Positions 1-4,969 of a stretch of 11,227 nt of DNA are shown here, piece by piece. The stretch is from Bacteroidia bacterium. GTDB taxonomy: Bacteria > Bacteroidota > Bacteroidia > Bacteroidales > Azobacteroidaceae. The translations under genes and the position numbers were made by a program. Where the stretch lies: assembly GCA_025996895.1 (NCBI GenBank), contig BNTW01000088.1, positions 1 to 11,227 on the forward strand, given 5' to 3'. Under the pieces are notes generated by a model. The model saw nothing but the letters and a program-made list of their open reading frames with translations, did not search any database and was not told the origin of the DNA. Position 1 is the stretch's first letter. The number at the start of each line of letters is the position of its first letter.

Positions 1-647
1 TGTTCCAACTGCGCGCGGTCTTGCTTTCCCCCGAATATAAACAGCCGGATAAGTGGTTTTTCACTCAACCGGCGCACCACTTCTTCCATTTTTTCCAACG
101 GATAGATTTTTCCGAAATGGCGGGCAAAAGGCGCGATACCTATCCACGTCTCCGATTTTTTTGTTTTTTCGGGAAACAGGGAAGTGAATTGCACCGAAGC
201 ATCGTAACCTAATGCTTCAAAAACGGCTTGATAGCGTTGCAAGCTCGTTTTTAACGGAAGGAAGCGTTTGTTTTTTCGGCGCGTTAGTGCCTTTCTCTTT
301 TTTCGTTCTTTATTGATAACGGCCACTTTCTTTCCCATCATACGGAAAATCCAATCCATAAAGGCGGTGCGAAGTACATCGTGTAAATCAGCTACCTGAT
401 TGATTTTCAGTTTATTGACTTCCTTTATTAAGCGGATTAAACCGAAAATATTTTTGTTTTTTCCTTCCATATTGACCGGAAAAAGCGTTATATTTTCCGG
501 CTTTCCTTCGAGCAATGTGTCGAACGGACGCTTGGTGAGGAAAATAAACATGTCGCCGGGATACCGGTTTGCCACAGAATAGAGGACGGGCAACGCAATC
601 GCGACATCGCCCAACGCAGACAAACGGATAACCAACGTGCGAGCCAT
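1..647 (-). CDS. Glycosyltransferase family 9 (heptosyltransferase-like), 3' end outside window
   Basis: The minus-strand frame stays open from an ATG at 647 to the window edge, giving 215 residues. It begins MARTLVIRLSALGDVAIALP; the R-x-S-A-L-G-D motif with the following Ala/Pro helix is the N-terminal signature of the ADP-heptose:LPS heptosyltransferase family (GT9, GT-B fold). A second-domain start is visible near residue 169 (WIGIAPFA), and GGKQDRAQLE near the cut matches the segment before the sugar-nucleotide site. Family members are usually about 330-350 residues, so roughly two thirds is present. Such enzymes add heptose or related sugars to the LPS core at the inner membrane. The start lies one base after the stop of the DUF4254 gene, so the two are probably translated together. 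The exact sugar and acceptor cannot be told. Confidence 0.9.
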   Translation of the reverse strand, partial: MARTLVIRLSALGDVAIALPVLYSVANRYPGDMFIFLTKRPFDTLLEGKPENITLFPVNMEGKNKNIFGLIRLIKEVNKLKINQVADLHDVLRTAFMDWIFRMMGKKVAVINKERKKRKALTRRKNKRFLPLKTSLQRYQAVFEALGYDASVQFTSLFPEKTKKSETWIGIAPFARHFGKIYPLEKMEEVVRRLSEKPLIRLFIFGGKQDRAQLE

Positions 648-648
648 A

Positions 649-1254
649 TTATTTTTTTCCGTAGAGGACAGGATTTAAGTTCGGGTCGTTGTACATTTTC
701 ATCTGTTTGTAGACTTTCATGTATTTCTTCCCCGCTTCGATGTCTTCTAACAGTCGGTCGATGGCCGAAGACAGGTCTTTTTTCTGTTCCAGCAGCACAT
801 TTAGCTTGTGCGAAACAGCTTCGTGCTGGGTTTCGTCCGTGTCTGTTCGATTGACTTCTTCCTGCATGTGAAAAATTTTCAAAGCCAAAATCGAAAGGCG
901 GTCAATCGCCCACGCCGGACTTTCAGTATTAATCGTCGCGTCCGCTTGAACGGCCACATTTTTATATTGTTCCAAAAAATAACTGTCAATCCGTTCGACC
1001 AAATCCGTCCGGTCTTGGTTGGACTTGTCAATAGTGCGCTTGATTTCCAATGCTTTTGCCGGCTCAATGTTCGGGTCGCGGATAATATCTTCGAGATGCC
1101 ATTGTACCGTATCAATCCAATTTTTCAGGTACAGATAATATTCAATGGATTGAGAAGGATACGGATTTTGAATAGGTGCTTCCACGCTATCCCATTGATG
1201 GTAATCCTGAATAGATCTGTCAAAAACAGAAAGGGCAAGTATAGTAAAACACAT
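649..1254 (-). CDS. DUF4254 domain protein
   Basis: 201-residue soluble, charged, mainly helical protein without a signal peptide. The run SIQDYHQWDSVEAPI (residues 14-28), the NPYPSQSIEYYLYLKNWIDT stretch, and the following WHLEDIIRDPNI and KSNQDRTDLVERID segments match, as I recall it, the DUF4254 family of Bacteroidota, whose members are about 200 residues, so the gene looks complete. The ATG at 1254 fits the family's short N-terminus. Its stop is one base before the GT9 start, and this gene order is common in the phylum, which points to a role in making or regulating surface glycans. No biochemical function is known to me. A good promoter lies just upstream. Confidence 0.85.
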   Translation of the reverse strand: MCFTILALSVFDRSIQDYHQWDSVEAPIQNPYPSQSIEYYLYLKNWIDTVQWHLEDIIRDPNIEPAKALEIKRTIDKSNQDRTDLVERIDSYFLEQYKNVAVQADATINTESPAWAIDRLSILALKIFHMQEEVNRTDTDETQHEAVSHKLNVLLEQKKDLSSAIDRLLEDIEAGKKYMKVYKQMKMYNDPNLNPVLYGKK

Positions 1255-1276
1255 AAAACTAACTTTGATAAAAATG

Positions 1277-1308
1277 CAAAGATAAGATATTTACGGCAAG
1301 AATGCAAA
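1277..1308 (-). promoter_or_regulatory. Bacteroidota-type promoter for the DUF4254-GT9 operon
   Basis: On the minus strand a TTTG box (1308-1305) is followed after exactly 20 bases by TATCTTTG (1284-1277). This fits the Bacteroidota sigma consensus TTG/TTTG-N19-21-TAnnTTTG. Transcription would start about 10 bases before the DUF4254 ATG at 1254, giving a very short leader. The boxes lie inside the 5' part of the oppositely oriented DUF3791-like frame. Confidence 0.6.
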
Positions 1309-1320
1309 CAGATTGGGTTT

Positions 1321-1506
1321 TTGACTTTTATTGTGCCTCGCTTTGCAGAAGCATATAAAATGAATGTCCAAAGCGCATATTTTTATCTCAAAAAATACGG
1401 AGGCTGGGATTTTTTGTGCAAACATTGGTGGGCATTGCATACCGATAATGATATTTGGGCGATACACGATATTTATACAGTATGCCGTAATAATGGGATG
1501 CGTTAA
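1321..1506 (+). CDS. DUF3791-like small protein, start codon unclear (probably 5'-truncated)
   Basis: The frame ending at TAA 1504-1506 reads VPRFAEAYKMNVQSAYFYLK, then KKYGGWDFLCKHWWALHT, then IYTVCRNNGMR. This matches the DUF3791 pattern of a helical region, Y-L-K-x-x-x-G-x-D-F-L, a short WALHT-like segment and a C-terminal C-x-x-N-G. Members are about 65-80 residues. Upstream the frame stays open but has no ATG before the internal Met at 1360; TTG 1321 (61 aa, used here) or GTG 1333 are the only plausible starts, with no clear ribosome binding site. Its stop overlaps the next ATG by one base, the arrangement expected of the DUF3791-DUF3990 pair. That pair is often regarded as toxin-antitoxin-like, which is inferred and not shown. 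It may be a decaying gene. Confidence 0.5.
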   Translation: MTFIVPRFAEAYKMNVQSAYFYLKKYGGWDFLCKHWWALHTDNDIWAIHDIYTVCRNNGMR

Positions 1507-1814
1507 TGAGGATTTATCACGGAAGTTATACAAAAATTGACAAAATCGACTTGTCGAAATGCGCCCCGAATAAAGATTTTGGACGAGGTTTTTACGTTAC
1601 AAAATTTCGCAATCACGCTGAAAATTGGGCAAAAGTTATAGACGAAAAAATTGTTGAGCAGCTGGTGCTTGACTGTCAAATTGACGAAGAAAAAGCAGCA
1701 GAATTATTTTATAATTCAAACACATTTACCCAACTTTCAGACGAAACCACAACATTTTATCTTAAAAACTGGACAGAAATTTATGAATTACTAAAAAATG
1801 AATTGAAAAAATAA
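1506..1814 (+). CDS. DUF3990 protein, apparently internally deleted (102 aa)
   Basis: Residues 1-43 (MRIYHGSYTKIDKIDLSKCA, then PNKDFGRGFYVTKFRNHAENW) are a clear DUF3990 N-terminus, a family thought to have an ADP-ribosyltransferase-like fold; the Y-H-G-S and D-F-G-x-G-F-Y-V-T motifs correspond to the NAD-pocket strands. The protein then jumps at about residue 44 to a helical tail (DEKIVEQLVLDCQIDEEKAA through WTEIYELLKNELKK) that I recall from the far C-terminus of longer Bacteroidota DUF3990 proteins. The usual middle with the remaining catalytic region, of the order of 100 residues or more, is missing although the frame is intact. The start overlaps the stop of the preceding gene by one base. 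It is probably non-functional as an enzyme. The family match is good; the deletion claim rests on memory of longer homologues. Confidence 0.7.
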   Translation: MRIYHGSYTKIDKIDLSKCAPNKDFGRGFYVTKFRNHAENWAKVIDEKIVEQLVLDCQIDEEKAAELFYNSNTFTQLSDETTTFYLKNWTEIYELLKNELKK

Positions 1815-1946
1815 ATTTTAATAATCGCAAAAAAAATATTACTTTTACACCTCATTCAAAAACAAAATAAAATGAAATAAAAAAAGAAATGTGTGCGTAA
1901 AGCACACAAAATAAGACATATAAAATAGCGTTTGCTATTATTCTTG
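1815..1946 (+). other. AT-rich spacer with two short perfect hairpins
   Basis: No coding sequence is seen. After about 70 AT-rich bases there is a 7-bp stem with a GTAAA loop (TGTGTGC 1890-1896 / GCACACA 1902-1908), followed 15 bases later by a 6-bp stem with a GTTT loop (AATAGC 1924-1929 / GCTATT 1934-1939). Neither is followed by a T run on the plus strand. They sit directly in front of the larger nested structure that starts at 1947 and may belong to the same transcript. Confidence 0.5.
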
Positions 1947-2088
1947 ATGCTCTGAAACTTAGGAACTTTCAACAGGTATCTACATGAATAAGTCGCGAAT
2001 GCCTATGCGTTAGCATGGGTATGATTTTTCCGTAGATACAGGTTTCCTAAGACCGCAGAGCATGGTAGAGAATATCCATGCTTTTTTT
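1947..2088 (+). ncRNA. Candidate structured RNA / attenuator-like leader (family not recognised)
   Basis: Four nested stems are visible: P1 ATGCTCTG 1947-1954 / CAGAGCAT 2056-2063; P2 CTTAGGAA 1958-1965 / TTCCTAAG 2044-2051; P3 GTATCTAC 1976-1983 / GTAGATAC 2032-2039; P4 ATGCCTATGC 1999-2008 / GCATGGGTAT 2013-2022 (two G-U pairs) with a GTTA loop. P1-P3 are perfect 8-bp helices separated by internal loops, so the whole folds as one long irregular hairpin. The 3' strand of P1 can instead pair downstream to form an intrinsic terminator (2057-2088). This could be a termination-control leader for the outer-membrane protein gene at 2323, a 6S-like free RNA ending at the T run, or a MITE-like dispersed element. 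I do not recognise a known riboswitch consensus. Confidence 0.45.
2057..2088 (+). terminator. Intrinsic terminator overlapping stem P1
   Basis: AGCATGG (2059-2065) pairs perfectly with CCATGCT (2076-2082) around a 10-base loop, and the stem can be extended by one G-U and one A-U pair. Seven T's (2082-2088) follow. The upstream arm shares bases 2057-2063 with the closing stem of the preceding RNA structure, so the two folds exclude each other. Confidence 0.6.
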
Positions 2089-2322
2089 ATGTCCAAATTT
2101 TTGAAAATCAGACGACGGAACAACCGCCACAATATACACAGAATCGCAACTGCCCATAAATGCGAAGTGAAACTGCAAAACACTCAAATCATATTGCAGC
2201 GAGAGCAGAAACTCGTAAAAATGGGCGGAATTACTTCCCATGAAAAGTCGTTTAGAGTAGAGGGAATAACAATTTTGCGTACCAGATGCACAAAAAAGTC
2301 CCAAAGGTATGGGCAAAGAATA
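2089..2322 (+). other. Leader region of the beta-barrel gene, open in frame but probably not translated
   Basis: The reading frame of the following gene stays open back to an ATG at 2062, but that ATG lies in the terminator stem. The implied 87 residues are highly basic and unlike a secreted protein, and they would place the signal peptide deep inside the chain. I see small stem-loops (CTGCAA...TTGCAG within about 2170-2200; ATGGG...CCCAT around 2221-2241; CCCA...TGGG around 2300-2313) but no convincing promoter. Best read as a 5' untranslated leader. Confidence 0.45.
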
Positions 2323-2925
2323 ATGAAAAAGATGTTTTTTGTGTCATTATTTATGGCAATGATGAGTGTGGGCGTTTATGCTCAAGAACAAGGCTCCAAG
2401 TCGCTTGGAGCAAGTGTGGTTTTTGGTTCCGGAGACGATTTTTCCAACACCGGGCTACAAGCCAAGTTTCGGTACAGTTTGACCGACACTTGGAGAGTAG
2501 AAGGGTCGTTCGTATATTTCTTTGAGAAATCTAATGGATATATTTTCTTTGAAGATGATAATGGTTATTATGATGTATATTCTCCTTCCTCCACTGATTT
2601 TAGTGTCAATTTACATTATTGCTTTCCGGTAAGTGAGCAGTTTACTATTTATCCTCTTGCCGGATTGGGATATATGAATTGGAATGGATGGTATCCGGAA
2701 ATGGAGGAAAGAAAAATAGGGTACACAGGCTCTTCGATTACCAGATTAGTTCCAACCGGCGAAAAGGCAAAGTTTTCAGAGTCAAATTTGGGTCTTAACA
2801 TTGGTGCCGGTGTAGATTACCAGATAACCTATAATATCTCTGCCAATGCAGAGCTTCGATACAGACCCAGCAGTGAGCCATTCAAGCGCACATATCTCTC
2901 GTTAGGTATTTGTTATGCATTTTAA
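2323..2925 (+). CDS. Outer-membrane beta-barrel protein
   Basis: 200 residues starting at ATG 2323, chosen because MKKMFFVSLFMAMMSVGVYA is a textbook signal peptide with cleavage before Gln21. The rest shows alternating amphipathic strands separated by turns (SLGASVVFGSG, LQAKFRYSLTDTWRVEGSFV, FSVNLHYCFPVSEQFTIYPL, LGLNIGAGVDYQITYN, AELRYRPSS, YLSLGICYAF) and ends in an aromatic Phe, as expected for barrels inserted by BAM. Size and strand pattern fit an 8-stranded porin-like/OmpW- or OmpX-like family (outer membrane protein beta-barrel domain). It is the first of five envelope genes on this strand and follows the attenuator-like region. Substrate or role unknown. Confidence 0.85.
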   Translation: MKKMFFVSLFMAMMSVGVYAQEQGSKSLGASVVFGSGDDFSNTGLQAKFRYSLTDTWRVEGSFVYFFEKSNGYIFFEDDNGYYDVYSPSSTDFSVNLHYCFPVSEQFTIYPLAGLGYMNWNGWYPEMEERKIGYTGSSITRLVPTGEKAKFSESNLGLNIGAGVDYQITYNISANAELRYRPSSEPFKRTYLSLGICYAF

Positions 2926-2963
2926 AAAAACAATTTAATAACAATTTTAATACTCAAAAGATA

Positions 2964-3851
2964 ATGAAGAAGTATCAAAGTAGTAAAACAAACAGAAATT
3001 CAGCTGATTACATCAGCACAATGGAGCAGAAACCATTTCAAAAACGGGGAGAGTCCGAAAATCCAATCGTAAAGAGTAGGGTGTGTTTCATGCTGTTGGT
3101 AGCAATGTTATTTTTGTTTTCAACTGCAAGTGTATCGGCTCAAAATCAGAGTGCGAAGCCCCAAGTAGCGAAGCCGGATGTTATCACATTGCTAAACGGT
3201 GATGACATTAATGCGTTAGTGCAAAAAGTTGGTGACACTGATATTGAGTACAAAAAATGGACCAATAAGAACGGACCAGCTTACACATTAAAGAAATCAG
3301 AGATTTTTAGAATTTGCTATGCAAACGGAGAGAAAGATGTGTTTTTCAAAAAAGAAGAACAAGCTGTTGTTGCACCCGTTCAACAGCAAACAAACTCTAT
3401 ACAATCAACTAACGCTCCACAGCAAACAGCTACAGTTGCCCAATTAAATATGACATTACCTGTGGTGATAGCAACAGATATTCCCGGTGTGCAACAAGGG
3501 GCATGTTACTCTGCAATAGTTGCTGAAATGAAAACGAAAGGTTTCAATGTTCAATCGAAAGACTATGCCGCCCAAAAAGGATTGGAGAAGACGCAAGGCA
3601 TTGATGCCGGTAAATTTTTGAAAAACAACAGTAAAAATGTAACCCCGGACGATAAGTATATTGTATTGCTTGTTACCATGAAAAGTTTCGTTAAAGCCTC
3701 ATGGACTTTCCGTACATTTGATATGAGTACGGGTAAAATGCTGGCCGAAGAAAAAACGAGTACCAGCGTCAGTCCTCATATAAATTATGGAGACTTGGCG
3801 AGAGAAGCTCTGAACTATTTTTTAACAGAGCACCCAACGCTGGTGGAATAA
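2964..3851 (+). CDS. Secreted protein with a Bacteroidota 'NGD...YTLKKSEIF' module, function unknown
   Basis: From ATG 2964 the product has 295 residues. Residues 1-39 come from the shared leader repeat; a signal peptide follows (CFMLLVAMLFLFSTASVSAQ, residues 41-60), so translation may really start at GTG 3081 or ATG 3090. Residues 71-128 (DVITLLNGDDINALVQKVGD, then YKKWTNKNGPAYTLKKSEIF, then NGEKDVFF) form a module common in Bacteroidota envelope proteins, without known activity. After a Gln/Thr-rich linker, residues about 155-295 form a mixed alpha/beta domain that I do not recognise. The gene starts 38 bases after the beta-barrel gene. It is probably periplasmic or outer-membrane associated. 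Confidence 0.75.
   Translation: MKKYQSSKTNRNSADYISTMEQKPFQKRGESENPIVKSRVCFMLLVAMLFLFSTASVSAQNQSAKPQVAKPDVITLLNGDDINALVQKVGDTDIEYKKWTNKNGPAYTLKKSEIFRICYANGEKDVFFKKEEQAVVAPVQQQTNSIQSTNAPQQTATVAQLNMTLPVVIATDIPGVQQGACYSAIVAEMKTKGFNVQSKDYAAQKGLEKTQGIDAGKFLKNNSKNVTPDDKYIVLLVTMKSFVKASWTFRTFDMSTGKMLAEEKTSTSVSPHINYGDLAREALNYFLTEHPTLVE
2973..3056 (+). repeat. Leader repeat, copy 1
   Basis: 84 bases matching 4973-5058. By hand alignment 77 of 84 positions are identical, the first 27 perfectly, with two single-base insertions in copy 2. It sits just before the signal-peptide-coding part of its gene in both cases. This copy contains a perfect 6-bp hairpin (GCTGAT 3003-3008 / ATCAGC 3012-3017); the other copy has one mismatch there. 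Confidence 0.85.
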
Positions 3852-3859
3852 TTGAGTAG

Positions 3860-3879
3860 GTAGGGGAGTAATCCCCTGC
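3860..3879 (+). other. Stem-loop between genes
   Basis: GTAGGGGA (3860-3867) pairs with TCCCCTGC (3872-3879), including one G-U pair, around a GTAA tetraloop. It is followed by a CT-rich stretch, not a T run, so it is not a standard intrinsic terminator. It could be an RNA-processing or stability element between the two genes. Confidence 0.45.
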
Positions 3880-3926
3880 TCTCTCTCATCATCGTGCGTA
3901 TATACTAACAAATAAATTCAAAAAAA

Positions 3927-4475
3927 ATGGAAAATCAACATCAAGAAAGCGGGACAGGACAACAGACTATTAACATCCAAGTCCCATCGACTGACAACAT
4001 TGTGCGTAAACGTTCACTTAGTTCGTTACTGTTTGCTGCTGTAATCATTTTCTTCTTCTTTAATTTCTGTACGGTTAGTTGTAGCGGTCAGAAAGTCGGG
4101 AGTGTAACAGGTATAAACCTTGTGACAGGAACTGAACTTAAAAACCGTGACATGTTTTCCGGTAGAGAAACAAAAGGAGAGGAAATTCCGTCAAATATCT
4201 GGGCAATAATTGCCTTTGGTGCTGCCATTATTGGTCTGGGCACTTTTTTAATTAAAGAAAAAAGAGGCGCTTTAATTGGAGCCGGCGCCGGAGCAACAGG
4301 GTTTGTTTCATTGCTAATTCTGCAGTTTGTAATCAAGAATTCAATCGAAAAAGAAGGACAAGGAGTTCTTCAGGCAGATTTTCAATTTGCATATTGGGTT
4401 GCTCTTATTGCAATGGGTATTACAAGCTACATCAGTTATTTAAGAATTAAACTTTTAAAATCAGAAAAAATATGA
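3927..4475 (+). CDS. Four-helix membrane protein of unknown function
   Basis: 182 residues. A polar, Gln/Thr-rich cytosol-like N-terminus (1-30) is followed by hydrophobic segments at about 32-50 (ending in FNFCTVSC with Cys48 and Cys52), 91-109, 115-136 and 152-172. Between helices 1 and 2 lies a conserved-looking polar loop, VGSVTGINLVTGTELKNRDM, and a KEKRG hinge separates helices 2 and 3. The pattern suggests a small inner-membrane protein known in Bacteroidota only as hypothetical. Its TGA overlaps the next ATG by four bases (ATGA), so it is coupled to the lipoprotein gene that follows. No catalytic motif is visible. Confidence 0.75.
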   Translation: MENQHQESGTGQQTINIQVPSTDNIVRKRSLSSLLFAAVIIFFFFNFCTVSCSGQKVGSVTGINLVTGTELKNRDMFSGRETKGEEIPSNIWAIIAFGAAIIGLGTFLIKEKRGALIGAGAGATGFVSLLILQFVIKNSIEKEGQGVLQADFQFAYWVALIAMGITSYISYLRIKLLKSEKI

Positions 4476-4909
4476 AAGTAAATTTCAATCGCGTAAAAGC
4501 GCATAGTTTTATGAGCAAAGCACTTTGTACTTTGATAATAGCAACGGCTGCCGTGAGTTCAATCTCTTGCTCGAAAGATGATGACAACGACAACGGGAGC
4601 CTCGCTGGAACCAGCTGGCAGTATGTTTACGTAAAAACGAACATCTCTTCGTTTTATCTCCAACTGAAGTTCACTTCCGGAACTGACGGCAATATTCAAA
4701 CGATGATGTCCTCCAATGGCGTTGTTACCCCGGCAACCCAGCCATTCAACTTTACGTATGGGTACGACGGCAAGAACGGCACATTACATTGGGGAGGCAG
4801 CGAACCGCTTGATTTCACCGTCAGCAGCAATAAACTGACATTCGATGAGAACACGGCAGTGGCGGTGGGCAGCGTGCCTCTGGGTGGCGTTGTATTCATA
4901 AAGCAATAG
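4472..4909 (+). CDS. Surface-type lipoprotein, possible lipocalin-like fold
   Basis: 145 residues. A hydrophobic signal (about 14-32, SKALCTLIIATAAVSSIS) leads to Cys33, followed directly by Ser-Lys-Asp-Asp-Asp. Acidic residues after the lipidated Cys are the Bacteroidota lipoprotein surface-export type of signal, so the mature protein is probably on the outer leaflet. The body is all-beta in character: LAGTSWQYVYVKT, FYLQLKFTSGTDGNIQ, FNFTYGYDGKNGTLHW, LDFTVSSNKLTF. This resembles the short lipocalin-like domains frequent in the phylum, but that is only a likeness. ATG 4472 overlaps the stop of the membrane-protein gene; Met14 is an alternative start. Confidence 0.75.
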   Translation: MKVNFNRVKAHSFMSKALCTLIIATAAVSSISCSKDDDNDNGSLAGTSWQYVYVKTNISSFYLQLKFTSGTDGNIQTMMSSNGVVTPATQPFNFTYGYDGKNGTLHWGGSEPLDFTVSSNKLTFDENTAVAVGSVPLGGVVFIKQ

Positions 4910-4924
4910 ACAATAAACTTAAAA

Positions 4925-4956
4925 TTGACATTAGAAATATGCGAAAGTTAAATTTA
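4925..4956 (+). promoter_or_regulatory. Possible promoter for the T9SS-cargo gene
   Basis: TTG (4925-4927), a 21-base spacer, then TAAATTTA (4949-4956), one base off the Bacteroidota -7 box TAnnTTTG. Transcription would start near 4962, placing the whole leader repeat (4973-5058) in the 5' end of the transcript. Confidence 0.4.
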
Positions 4957-4969
4957 GATTACAAATTTT

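Noticed and set aside
808..1320. Long plus-strand frame upstream of the DUF3791-like segment
   Set aside because: It is antisense to the clearly recognisable DUF4254 gene; only the part after about 1300 resembles a protein family.
1870..1908. Minus-strand terminator (hairpin 1890-1908 followed by a T-rich run on that strand)
   Set aside because: No minus-strand gene reads toward it, and the T-rich run is explained by general AT richness.
2062..2322. N-terminal extension of 87 residues on the beta-barrel protein
   Set aside because: Its ATG lies within the terminator stem, the peptide is very basic, and a proper signal peptide begins at 2323.
3000..3017. Conserved RNA hairpin inside the leader repeat
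   Set aside because: The 6-bp stem is perfect in copy 1, but in copy 2 it has a U-U mismatch and a U-G pair without compensating change, so conservation of this stem is not shown.
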